Made by a program: the position numbers and the translations under genes. From positions 1 to 64,000 of the forward strand of contig NZ_JACIDX010000011.1 in the NCBI RefSeq assembly GCF_014196525.1: a DNA stretch of 64,000 bases, in the 5' to 3' direction. Below the pieces are notes generated by a model. The model saw only the letters and a list, made by a program, of their open reading frames with translations. It had not been told where the DNA came from and ran no database searches. Shown here in pieces: positions 34,232 through 44,477 of this stretch. This DNA is from Novosphingobium sediminicola. GTDB taxonomy: Bacteria > Pseudomonadota > Alphaproteobacteria > Sphingomonadales > Sphingomonadaceae. Position 1 is the first letter of the stretch, and the number at the start of each line of letters is the position of its first letter.

Positions 34232-34893
34232 GCGCCCAGCAGGATCTTGACCACCTGCGCGCGCTGACCATTCATCACGTCATGGCCGCAATCGGCCTCG
34301 TGATATTCCCATGCGGCATCGTCCTTGATCCGCGCGGCGAATTTCGGGAAAGGCGAAGGCTTCCAGCCGGTGGCCAGCACATAGATGCGCCGCGCAATCT
34401 TGGCCTCCTCGCCCGTGAAACGCACCCCTTCCAGCAGCGTCAGCAGCGGATGGCGCGAGAGCTTACGCCCCATCTCACCGATGATCGGCGCGACAAGGCC
34501 GGGGGTGAATTTCTGCGTGTCGATATAATGGCGATGCTCGTACTCGCTGGTGATGTCCCAAAGCGACTGGCCATCCTCGGGCAGGAAAGCGTCGAGATAG
34601 GCAATCGTGTCGATCCGCCCGCCCAGCCGCGTCGCCGTGCCGGTAATCACCATGCCGCCATAGGAATGGCCCACCAGCACAAAGCGGTCGAAACCGGCCT
34701 CTTCCACCGCCACGCAAACGTCGTCGATGTGATCGGACAGCGTGATGCCGGGGTGCAATTCCTCGCGCCGCTCGCCAAGTCCGCTCAGCTCTACCACCAC
34801 CGCCCGGTGGCCCGCGCCGCGCAGATCCTCGGCAAGCCCCTGATACGACCAGCCGCCGGCCCATGCGCCATGCACCAGAACATAGTCGGTCAT
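34228..34893 (-). CDS. Alpha/beta hydrolase
   Basis: A 221-residue serine hydrolase. Oxyanion region VLVHGAWAGGWSY near the start, nucleophile elbow LVGHSYGGMV (Ser about 78), the aspartate in YLDAFLPEDG or after it, and the catalytic His in ADCGHDVMNGQ. It is of the small esterase type (EstC/salicylate esterase-like). In this region it might hydrolyse a feruloyl-type or other aromatic ester. ATG 34893 is the start; a longer frame would run through repeat R5, which lies 39 bases upstream. Confidence 0.88.
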   Translation of the reverse strand: MTDYVLVHGAWAGGWSYQGLAEDLRGAGHRAVVVELSGLGERREELHPGITLSDHIDDVCVAVEEAGFDRFVLVGHSYGGMVITGTATRLGGRIDTIAYLDAFLPEDGQSLWDITSEYEHRHYIDTQKFTPGLVAPIIGEMGRKLSRHPLLTLLEGVRFTGEEAKIARRIYVLATGWKPSPFPKFAARIKDDAAWEYHEADCGHDVMNGQRAQVVKILLGA

Positions 34894-34931
34894 CGTTTCA
34901 GGGCCTCTCTGATTTTTATAAAAGGATAGAT

Positions 34932-35147
34932 GCGAGGGTCTAGACCTTCGCGCTCCCGTTACTGTCTTTGGCGCGCCAAGGGTTCGACCAAGGCGCAACG
35001 GACGCAGCGTTTCAAAATTAAAGCCTGCGGCGCTTTTCGGCGCAATCTCGCCGCGCCGCAGGCTTTTAATTATTGGCACCCCCGACGAACAACCCGCAAC
35101 CCCATAATGGGATTGCAAAGGGACGAGTCCCTTTGCCCGCCGGAGGC
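34932..35147 (+). repeat. Mosaic palindromic intergenic repeat R5 (D-B-A' form)
   Basis: Hairpin D with one changed base in its right arm (GCGAGGGTCTAGACCTTCGC), then GCTCCCGTTACTGTC; central arms AAAGCCTGCGGCGC and GCGCCGCAGGCTTT; hairpin A' with GCAAAGGGACGAGTCCCTTTGC, ending GGAGGC. It stands between ligM (stop 13 bases away) and the alpha/beta hydrolase start, both on the minus strand. Confidence 0.93.
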
Positions 35148-35159
35148 ATCAAGCCCAGA

Positions 35160-37476
<2,317 letters not shown>

Positions 37477-37504
37477 CGCTCTCTCCTTCTCCGGCGTCTT
37501 GCCT

Positions 37505-38377
37505 TCAGGTCAGGCCCAAAAGCCGCGCCGCATTATCCTTCATGATGCCGGGCAAGATTTCCTCGCGGAAACCCACGCCGCGCGCCGCATCCAGCCACTT
37601 GTCAGGGTGGATCAGCGGAAAATCGCTGCCGAACAGCATCTTCTTGCGCAGTTGCGTGTTCGCATACTGAATAATCTGGGGGGCGAAATATTTGGGGCTC
37701 CAGCCCGACAGGTCGATGTAAACATTGGTTTTATGCAAAGCCATCGACAGGCTCTCATCCACCCAGGGCCAGGACGGATGGGCCAGAATGATCTTCATGT
37801 CGGGGAAATCGACCGCCACATCATCCACCAGCATCGGCTGACCATATTTCAGCCGAACACCGCCGCCGCCGCGCATCCCCGTGCCCATGCCCGAATGGCC
37901 GGTGTGGAAAATCGCGGGCAATTTGTAATGGTTGATAATCTCGTAAATCGGATAGCCCACCTGATCGCCGGGATTGCAGCCCTGCATGATATGGTGGAAT
38001 TTGAAACCCTTGACCCCGCAATTCTCGACCAGATCGCGCGCCTCTCGCGCCCCCATCTTGCCCTTGTGCGGGTCGATGCTGGCAAAAGGGATGCAGATGT
38101 CATCATGCTTGGCGGCAAATTCAGCGATCTCGAAATTGGAAACCCGCTTGGCGCCGATATGGCTCTCGCAATCCACCGTGAACATGCAAAAGGCAATCTG
38201 TGCCTCGCGGTAAAGCTCGACAATCTCAGGCATCTTGGGCCGCTCGCGCGGGGCCTTGAAATAGGCGCTGGCCGCGTCGAAGAACTGGCCCATCACCGGG
38301 TCTTCAGGATCATGGCACGATACCTCGGCGTGGACATGCACATCGATGGCGCGGATTTTGGTGAGGTCGATGGGCAT
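37505..38377 (-). CDS. Amidohydrolase-superfamily protein, probable decarboxylase or hydrolase
   Basis: A 290-residue protein of the amidohydrolase 2 group: metal-binding HVHAEVS (HxH, about 14-16), KFHHIMQG, IFHTGHSG, ILAHPSWPW and the late aspartate LFGSDFPLIHP. The same superfamily contains LigW (decarboxylase) and LigY (meta-cleavage hydrolase); this protein is neither by sequence length and motifs. It is first in a pair with the LigF-like gene, so it may handle an ether-dimer product. The start lies 31 bases from repeat R6, which must contain or adjoin its promoter. Confidence 0.82.
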   Translation of the reverse strand: MPIDLTKIRAIDVHVHAEVSCHDPEDPVMGQFFDAASAYFKAPRERPKMPEIVELYREAQIAFCMFTVDCESHIGAKRVSNFEIAEFAAKHDDICIPFASIDPHKGKMGAREARDLVENCGVKGFKFHHIMQGCNPGDQVGYPIYEIINHYKLPAIFHTGHSGMGTGMRGGGGVRLKYGQPMLVDDVAVDFPDMKIILAHPSWPWVDESLSMALHKTNVYIDLSGWSPKYFAPQIIQYANTQLRKKMLFGSDFPLIHPDKWLDAARGVGFREEILPGIMKDNAARLLGLT

Positions 38378-38408
38378 GATTGGATGTCCAAGGTTTTAAG
38401 GGAAGAAT

Positions 38409-38627
38409 GCGAGGGTCTAGACCCTCGCGCTCCCGTTACTGTCTTCGTTGCGTCATGGGTTCGGCGTTTTGTGTCGGACGAGATGCCTGAATGTTAAAGC
38501 CTGCGACGCTTCCAACCAAAGCCGCGCCGCTGGCTTTCAAACCATGGTCATCACGCTCCCCCAGCAGGCCAAGCACAACCCCATAAAGGGATTGCAAAGG
38601 GACCAAGTCCCTTTGCCCGCCGGAGGC
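38409..38627 (+). repeat. Mosaic palindromic intergenic repeat R6 (D-B-A' form)
   Basis: Hairpin D GCGAGGGTCTAGACCCTCGC, then GCTCCCGTTACTGTC; the central repeat is decayed (AAAGCCTGCGACGC left, GCGCCGCTGGCTTT right); hairpin A' has GCAAAGGGACCAAGTCCCTTTGC and ends GGAGGC. It separates two minus-strand genes, ending 11 bases from the aldehyde dehydrogenase stop and starting 31 bases upstream of the amidohydrolase start. Confidence 0.92.
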
Positions 38628-38637
38628 ACCCAACCCC

Positions 38638-40149
38638 TTACAGCTTCATAATCACCGACTTCGTTTCCAGATAAGCCTCAATCCCCGCCCGGCCCTGCTC
38701 GCGCCCGACGCCGCTTTCCTTGTATCCGCCAAAGGGCAGCGCCACGTCGATCATGGCGTGGCAATTCGCCCACACCGTCCCCGCCTTGATCCGCGAAGCC
38801 AGCTTGTGCAGCGTCGAGGCGTCCTTGGTCCACACGCTGGCGGCCAGACCGAACTGGGTGTTGTTGGCTTCCTTGACCACCTCGTCGAGGTCGTCAAAAC
38901 GCTGGGCGACGACGACCGGGCCAAAGATTTCCTCGCGCACCACGCTCATTTGCGGGTTCACGTTCACCAGCATCGTCGGGTTCACATAGTAACCATCCGC
39001 GCTGGGCGCATCGCCGCCCATGGCCACGCTGGCGCCATCGCGCTTGCCCGCCTCGATATAGCCCATCACGCGGTCGAACTGTTCCTGAGACACCAGCGGC
39101 CCCATATGCGCGGCCGGGTCCAGCGAGGGACGCGGCGCCCAGAAAGACGCGGTATTGGCGATGCCCTCGACCACTTGGTCAAACACCGAGCGATGGGCAT
39201 AGAGGCGCGAACCGGCGACACAAACCTGCCCCGAATTGAAGAAGATCGCGCCCGCCGCGCCCGGCGCCGCCTCGGCCACATCCACATCGGGCATCACCAC
39301 CACCGGCGATTTCCCGCCCAGTTCCAGCGTGACGTGCTTCAACGTATCGGTGGCGTTCTTGTTGATCAGCTTGCCGATTTCGGTCGAGCCGGTGAAGGCC
39401 ACCTTGTCCACATCGGGATGCTTGACCAAACGGTCGCCCGAAACATGGCCATAGCCGGTGATGACATTGACCACGCCCGCCGGAATACCCGCCTCGGCGA
39501 TCAGATCAGCCAGACGCAGCGCGGTCAGCGAGGTCTGTTCCGCAGGCTTGAGGATGATGGTGCAACCGGCCGCCAGCGCAGGCCCGACCTTGAGACAGGC
39601 CATCAGCAGAGGAAAGTTCCACGGCACGATCTGGGCGCAGACGCCGACCGGCTCTTTGACCGTATAGGTGAAGAACGCGCCAGCCGGCAGCGTATAGGGC
39701 GGGGTCGTCTCGCCGCCCACCTTGGCGGCAAAACCGGCCATATAACGGATGTGGCTGACCGCGCCGGGCACGTCAATGGCGCCCGCCATGGTCTTGGGCT
39801 TGCCATTGTCGATGGCTTCCAACTCGGCAAATTCCTCGGCATGGGCCTCGATCAGATCGGCTAGACGCAGCATGATCTTTTCACGCGCGATCGGCGGCAA
39901 ACCGCTCCAGCGGCCATCGTCAAAGGCGGCGCGCGCGGCGGCCACGGCGCGGTCGGTATCGGCCACGCTGGCGTCCACGATCTGGCTGACGACCTTGCCC
40001 GAGGAAGGGTCCTCGACATCGATCAACTCGCCATGGCTGGAGGCCACCCATTCGCCATTGATGAACAAGGCGGGCTTGCGCGACAGCGACTTTTGCGCCG
40101 CCGCCGAATAGGCATGTTGCTGATAGGAGAGCGTGGTCATCTCGTTCAT
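38638..40149 (-). CDS. Aldehyde dehydrogenase (betaine/phenylacetaldehyde dehydrogenase-like)
   Basis: A 503-residue NAD-dependent ALDH. Motifs: IVPWNFPLLMACLKVGPALAAGCT, KVAFTGSTEIGKLI, base in LELGGKSP, nucleophile in FNSGQVCVAGSRLY, and PFGGYKESGVGREQG at the end. It lies 113 bases downstream of the PQQ alcohol dehydrogenase on the same strand, so it probably oxidises the aldehyde made by that enzyme, for example an aromatic or C1-C3 aldehyde. ATG 40149 is the start. Confidence 0.9.
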   Translation of the reverse strand: MNEMTTLSYQQHAYSAAAQKSLSRKPALFINGEWVASSHGELIDVEDPSSGKVVSQIVDASVADTDRAVAAARAAFDDGRWSGLPPIAREKIMLRLADLIEAHAEEFAELEAIDNGKPKTMAGAIDVPGAVSHIRYMAGFAAKVGGETTPPYTLPAGAFFTYTVKEPVGVCAQIVPWNFPLLMACLKVGPALAAGCTIILKPAEQTSLTALRLADLIAEAGIPAGVVNVITGYGHVSGDRLVKHPDVDKVAFTGSTEIGKLINKNATDTLKHVTLELGGKSPVVVMPDVDVAEAAPGAAGAIFFNSGQVCVAGSRLYAHRSVFDQVVEGIANTASFWAPRPSLDPAAHMGPLVSQEQFDRVMGYIEAGKRDGASVAMGGDAPSADGYYVNPTMLVNVNPQMSVVREEIFGPVVVAQRFDDLDEVVKEANNTQFGLAASVWTKDASTLHKLASRIKAGTVWANCHAMIDVALPFGGYKESGVGREQGRAGIEAYLETKSVIMKL

Positions 40150-40262
40150 CGGCTTGATCCTCTCTGGCGTGCGGGCTGAAGCTTTTTGCCCGCCCCGCAT
40201 CTGTCCAAACTGTAACATTTTATAGCAATCTTCCAAGCCTCAACAGGCTCGGCCCATCGCAC

Positions 40263-42401
40263 TTATTTCTCGCCTAGTGCCTTATCCTCATGCGCGCGGG
40301 CGATGACGTAATGGCGGATTGCGTCGATCTCCTCGCGGCTGAGCTGCGCCGACCAGCCGATCATGCCATTGGCCTTGAGCGCCCCGTCATGCACGATGGC
40401 CTGCCACGTCTCCGGGCTGCCCAGCGCCGCGCTGTGGCGCAGGTCGGGCAGGACACCGCCGCTGACCGCTGCATCGCCATGGCACACGCCGCAGAAGCGA
40501 CCGAACGTATAGGCGCCCTTTTCGACCACTTCCTTGGTGGCCGTCTGGGCCGGAGGGTCGAGCGGGCCGAAATTGGGGTCGGGCTTGGCGGGCAATTGCG
40601 CCTTGCCGCCCACCTTGAACACCAGCAGGCGGCTGATATTGCGCACCGCCCCCGATTTCCACGCCAGAACCCCGGTGGCCAGCGGCCAGATCCCGCCCCA
40701 ACCCGCCATCACGGCGACATATTGCTGACCCTTGACGGTGAAGGTGACAGGCGCGGCGATCACCCCGGTCTGCGCATCAAAGGACCACAGCTTCTTGCCG
40801 TCCAGCGAAGAATAGGCGACGAAATCGCCCTTCGCCGTACCTTGGAACAACAGGTCGCCAGCCGTCGCCAGCAGGCCCCCATTCGACGGGCCGGGATAAT
40901 CCACCCGCCACTTCTCGGTCTGCGTCACCGGGTCCCACGCGATCAGCGCGCCCTTGGTCGCCGCCTTGGCCGCCTCGCGCACGTCATTGTTGGCAGGCAT
41001 CGCGGCGGCGCCTTGGTTCAACCCGTTGTTGAAACCATATTTGGCCGCTTTCCACTTCTCCTCCGGCACATAGGGGAAGGCCGCGATATTGGCCGGGATG
41101 AACATCAGCTTTTGCCGGGGATCATAGGCCATCGGCTGCCAGCTATGCGCGCCGCCCGCGCCGGGCATCGAGACGAAGGGCTTGCCCGTCTTGTCAAACC
41201 GCGCCGAGTGGTTTTCAATCGGGCGGCCCGTCTTGGGATCAAGGCCGGTGGCCCAGTTCACCGGCACGAAATTCTTGCCCTTGATGAACTGCCCGGTCTG
41301 GCGGTCCACCACATAGAAGAAACCGTTCTTGGGCGCGTGCATCAACACTTTGCGCATCCGCCCATCGATCATCAGATCGGCCAGAACGATATGCTGGCTG
41401 GCGGTAAAATCCCAAGTCTCGCCGGGGGTTTCCTGGAAATGCCAGACATATTGGCCGGTCTTGGGCCGCACTGCGACGATGGAGGACAGATAGAGATTGT
41501 CCCCGCCGCCCGGCGAGCGATAGGACTGGTTCCACGGCGATCCATTGCCCACGCCGATATAGAGCAGGTCGAGCGCCGGATCATAGGCCATCGAATCCCA
41601 CACGGTGCCGCCGCCGCCCAGCTTCCACCACTGGCCCTTCCACGTCGCCTCGGCGCGTTTCAGGTATTCGGCCTTATTCTTGCCCGGCTGATCCGGGACG
41701 GTGTAGAATTTCCAGAGCTGCTTGCCGGTGTTGACGTCATAGCCCGCGACATAGCCGCGCACGCCCATTTCCGCGCCGCCATTGCCGATGATGACCACGC
41801 CGTTCACCACACGCGGCGCGCCGGTGATCGTATAGGGCTTGGTCCGGTCCACCGTCACCGTCGACCACAACAGGCGCCCCGTGGTACGATCCAGCGCGAT
41901 CAGGCGCCCGTCCAGCGTGCCGTAGAACAGCTTGTCGCCCCACGCGCCCATGCCGCGATTGACCACATCGCAACACGCCTTGACGCCCGTTTCGCCCGGC
42001 ACCTTGGGGTCATATTCCCAGATCAGCTTGCCGCTGAGAGCATCATAGGCCTTGGCCTTGGACCATGCGGTGGTGGTATAGATCACCCCGTCGATCACCA
42101 GCGGCGTGGCTTCCTGCCCGCGCGTGGTGTCAAGGTCGGCATACCATGCCAGCCCAAGCTGATTCACATTGTCCTTGTTGATCTGCGTCAGCGGGCTGAA
42201 GCGCTGTTCGTCATAGGTGCGGCCATGGCTGAGCCAGTTGTCGCCCTTGTCTGCGGATGCGGCAATGGCGGCGGCGTTAACAGCCAGCTTGGCCTTTCCG
42301 GCGCCCGTTGCGCCGCCCGCATAGGCCAGCACGGCGGCCCCGGCCAGCAGACCACCCAACCACAAGGCGCTCTTGGCCCCTGACTTTGCTTGCGCTTGCA
42401 T
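40263..42401 (-). CDS. PQQ-dependent quinohemoprotein alcohol dehydrogenase
   Basis: A 712-residue periplasmic enzyme: signal/anchor (WLGGLLAGAAVLAYAGG), eight-bladed propeller, and a C-terminal cytochrome c with FCGVCHG (CxxCH). The vicinal disulfide KACCDVV and the metal ligand NGGAEMG are present. The catalytic aspartate is in ETWDFTAS; the residue two places later is threonine, not aspartate, so a calcium rather than a lanthanide enzyme is expected. It oxidises an alcohol and passes electrons through its heme. A shared operator-like site lies upstream, and an aldehyde dehydrogenase gene follows. Confidence 0.92.
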   Translation of the reverse strand: MQAQAKSGAKSALWLGGLLAGAAVLAYAGGATGAGKAKLAVNAAAIAASADKGDNWLSHGRTYDEQRFSPLTQINKDNVNQLGLAWYADLDTTRGQEATPLVIDGVIYTTTAWSKAKAYDALSGKLIWEYDPKVPGETGVKACCDVVNRGMGAWGDKLFYGTLDGRLIALDRTTGRLLWSTVTVDRTKPYTITGAPRVVNGVVIIGNGGAEMGVRGYVAGYDVNTGKQLWKFYTVPDQPGKNKAEYLKRAEATWKGQWWKLGGGGTVWDSMAYDPALDLLYIGVGNGSPWNQSYRSPGGGDNLYLSSIVAVRPKTGQYVWHFQETPGETWDFTASQHIVLADLMIDGRMRKVLMHAPKNGFFYVVDRQTGQFIKGKNFVPVNWATGLDPKTGRPIENHSARFDKTGKPFVSMPGAGGAHSWQPMAYDPRQKLMFIPANIAAFPYVPEEKWKAAKYGFNNGLNQGAAAMPANNDVREAAKAATKGALIAWDPVTQTEKWRVDYPGPSNGGLLATAGDLLFQGTAKGDFVAYSSLDGKKLWSFDAQTGVIAAPVTFTVKGQQYVAVMAGWGGIWPLATGVLAWKSGAVRNISRLLVFKVGGKAQLPAKPDPNFGPLDPPAQTATKEVVEKGAYTFGRFCGVCHGDAAVSGGVLPDLRHSAALGSPETWQAIVHDGALKANGMIGWSAQLSREEIDAIRHYVIARAHEDKALGEK

Positions 42402-42441
42402 AACCTCTCCTTCGGCGCCGACATTCTTCGGCGTCTCGACT

Positions 42442-42456
42442 GTATGCAATGCTTAC
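42442..42456. promoter_or_regulatory. 15-bp near-palindromic operator-like site, PQQ dehydrogenase
   Basis: GTATGCAATGCTTAC, arms GTATGC and GCTTAC with one mismatch and a 3-base centre, 41-55 bases before the dehydrogenase start. Closely similar to GTGTGCATCACTTAC upstream of ligA. Confidence 0.55.
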
Positions 42457-42575
42457 GGTTTTTGCCGGTGCGGTCAAGGGGAGAAAAGCTAACAATTGAA
42501 AGCAAGCGGCCCCGCCATCCTGCCCCGGCGATGGCGGCGGGTCAAGAGGACGGGGTTTAGGCCAGAGGCTTGATT

Positions 42576-43418
42576 TCAGGCCGGTTCCATCAACATGGTG
42601 GCCGCCGCCGTGTTCGAGATCGGGATATGGTAATTGCGGTGGATTTCTGTCGCCGCCTCCACGCCCAAGGCCCCGCGCGCGGCGATCCAGTTGAGCACTT
42701 CGACGCCTTGCGTGCCTGCCTTGCGTACCATCTCATGGATCGAGTCATGCGTCAGCGCCGCCGGATTACCAGAGAGATTGTCCATGCAGAACGTGTCGTA
42801 TTCCGGGTTGATATAACCGGCGCGTTCGCCATCCAGCTGGTGCGACAGGCCGCCCGTGCCGATGATGACGATCCGCTCGCCCCCGGTCCAGCTTTGCAGC
42901 GCCTTGTTCACCGCCTGACCCAGCGCCAGACAGCGCTTGGCCGAGGGCAGCGGGTGCTGCACCGTGTTGATGGCAAAGGGCACGATCTTGACCGGCCATG
43001 CCGCCACATCGGGCCATGCCAGTTCAAACGGGATCGAGAGCGCATGGTCCACCAGCATCTTCTGACAGGTGGTGATGTCGAACTCATCCTCGACCAGAGA
43101 GTTGATGATGTGCCAGCTCAGCTCGGTATGCCCGGCAAAGGGCTTGTACAGCGGCAAGCCCCAGCCCTCATCGGCATTGTGATATTCGGCCGCCGCGCCC
43201 ACGGCAAAGGTCGGCATCTTGTCGAGGAAGAAATTCAGCCCGTGATCGTTGTTGAACACGATGGCGACATCGGGCTTCACCTGCGCCAGCCATTCGTGGA
43301 CCTTCTGATAGCCATCGAAAAAGGGCTTCCAATAGGGCTCCTGCTGCAGCCCCTTGTGGATCGCGCCGCCGATGGCGGGCACATGGCTGGTGAAATAAGC
43401 GCCTACGATTTCAGCCAT
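42576..43418 (-). CDS. ligB: Protocatechuate 4,5-dioxygenase beta (catalytic) subunit
   Basis: A 280-residue class III extradiol dioxygenase. Iron ligands are H12 (TSHVP), H59 (NNDHG) and E240 (GVEVLNW), and the catalytic base is H193 (GTGGLSHQLDGERAG). It opens protocatechuate between C4 and C5 to 4-carboxy-2-hydroxymuconate semialdehyde. It resembles Comamonas PmdB slightly more than SYK-6 LigB in several blocks (PYWKPFFDGY, FFLDKMPTFAVGAA). The gene overlaps the end of ligA by eight bases. A gallate or methylgallate preference cannot be excluded. Confidence 0.92.
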   Translation of the reverse strand: MAEIVGAYFTSHVPAIGGAIHKGLQQEPYWKPFFDGYQKVHEWLAQVKPDVAIVFNNDHGLNFFLDKMPTFAVGAAAEYHNADEGWGLPLYKPFAGHTELSWHIINSLVEDEFDITTCQKMLVDHALSIPFELAWPDVAAWPVKIVPFAINTVQHPLPSAKRCLALGQAVNKALQSWTGGERIVIIGTGGLSHQLDGERAGYINPEYDTFCMDNLSGNPAALTHDSIHEMVRKAGTQGVEVLNWIAARGALGVEAATEIHRNYHIPISNTAAATMLMEPA

Positions 43419-43824
43419 GGACCTTCTCCTTCTGGATCATGGCGCCATGCGCCTCGTCATAGGTCTGGCCTGCGCCCTGTGCGAGCAGCATGGCCTTGAA
43501 ATTATCAACCGAAACGCCGGTCTGCATCGAGCCGACATCCTGCACGTTCAGACCGAAAATCCCGGCCAGCTTGGCAAGGTAATAGATGTTGCCCCCCGCC
43601 GCGATCATGCCCAGCACGCTGCGCTCGGCCACGGCTTTGCGCTGCTCGGGCGTCAGATGGAATTTGGCGCAATAGGCTTCCTCGTCATCAAGGAAGGCCT
43701 GACGATTGGCGGCGTCGTTGAAGGAATAGCACATGGCGTTCAGCTCAAAGCCCTTGGCCGCAGCATCGCCATCGAACAGATGGGTGCCCGGAATTGGCTC
43801 GCTTGCATTTTGCGGTCCAGACAT
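43411..43824 (-). CDS. ligA: Protocatechuate 4,5-dioxygenase alpha subunit
   Basis: A 137-residue small subunit that covers the active site of LigB. IPGTHLFDGDAAAKGFELNAMCYSF and the segment DEEAYCAKFHLTPEQRKAV...GGNIYYLAKL are the LigA/PmdA signatures. GGAGAGG precedes ATG 43824. Upstream, a TATGAT-type -10 element (43839-43844) with a poor -35, and an operator-like site behind it (43879-43893), suggest activation by a regulator. ligA and ligB form one transcription unit read on the minus strand. Confidence 0.92.
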   Translation of the reverse strand: MSGPQNASEPIPGTHLFDGDAAAKGFELNAMCYSFNDAANRQAFLDDEEAYCAKFHLTPEQRKAVAERSVLGMIAAGGNIYYLAKLAGIFGLNVQDVGSMQTGVSVDNFKAMLLAQGAGQTYDEAHGAMIQKEKVHG

Positions 43825-43838
43825 AATGGCCTCTCCAG

Positions 43839-43893
43839 ATCATACAGCCTGCCACCCCGATGGGTCGGCCTGACCTTCGTGTGCATCACTTAC
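43839..43893 (-). promoter_or_regulatory. ligAB promoter with operator-like site
   Basis: On the minus strand TATGAT (43839-43844) looks like a good -10 box; the hexamer 17 bases upstream is poor (CGACCC). The near-palindrome GTGTGCATCACTTAC at 43879-43893 lies just upstream of the -35 position, where an activator would bind. It matches the sites near the PQQ dehydrogenase and ligM. Confidence 0.5.
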
Positions 43894-44117
43894 AATTGAT
43901 CGACTCTCTTTGATCCCGATCAAGCGGGGCTCCCCGCGGCGCGCCTGTGCGCATTGGGATGCAGCACGAGTCATAAATTTAAGCAAATTCTTGAGGCAGA
44001 GATGCGCCCCGTCTTAACCTTCCGCCGCGCTTCGTCTCATTCCGGCACAGGGGTGGTTACCGCGCTATCGGCCTCCTCTCTTTCGCGCGATACGGACCGT
44101 GACCGAAGGAGGAATCG

Positions 44118-44477
44118 ATGCAACCGGCCCTTTTGATGCTGATCCTGACCAGCGTGGCCATGTCGGCCATTGCGCAATTGCTGCTCAAAATGGGCGTGGG
44201 CGGGGTGCGTGCCGATGGCGCGGGCGCCGGCATCGCATTCCTGCAATCGCCATGGGTGATCGCGGGCTTTGGCCTTTATGGGCTGGGGGCGATCCTGTGG
44301 CTCTATGTGCTGGCCCGCCTGCCGCTAAGCGCGGCCTATCCCTTTGTCGGCCTCGGCTTCATCCTGACCATGGCGCTGGGCGTGCTGGCGCTGGGCGAGA
44401 GCATCAGCCCGATCCGCATCGCGGGCACCTTGCTGATCGCGCTGGGCTGCGTCTGCGTTTCAAGGAGCATCGCATAA
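44118..44477 (+). CDS. SMR/EamA-type small transporter (ArnE/ArnF-like)
   Basis: A 119-residue protein with four hydrophobic helices: start to TSVAMSAIAQLLLKMGVGG, WVIAGFGLYGLGAILWLYVLARLPLSAAYPFVGLGFIL and LGESISPIRIAGTLLIALGC. The A-Q-L-x-x-K and AYP motifs are those of ArnE/ArnF and related half-size flippase subunits for undecaprenyl-linked sugars. The stop overlaps the following ATG (TAATG), so it is translated together with the GT-C glycosyltransferase, in keeping with a lipid-linked sugar pathway. GGAGGA precedes the start. Confidence 0.85.
   Translation: MQPALLMLILTSVAMSAIAQLLLKMGVGGVRADGAGAGIAFLQSPWVIAGFGLYGLGAILWLYVLARLPLSAAYPFVGLGFILTMALGVLALGESISPIRIAGTLLIALGCVCVSRSIA

Noticed and set aside
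37505..38377. Calling the amidohydrolase LigY or LigJ
   Set aside because: The metal motifs fit the superfamily, but the start and length differ from both as I remember them, so no gene name was given.
40290..42383. 697-codon plus-strand open frame
   Set aside because: Antisense to the PQQ dehydrogenase; composition is arginine/histidine/glutamine-rich without any domain, as expected from a high-GC shadow frame.
40263..42401. Lanthanide-dependent (XoxF/ExaF-type) alcohol dehydrogenase
   Set aside because: The additional aspartate after the catalytic aspartate is replaced by threonine (WDFT), which does not support lanthanide binding.
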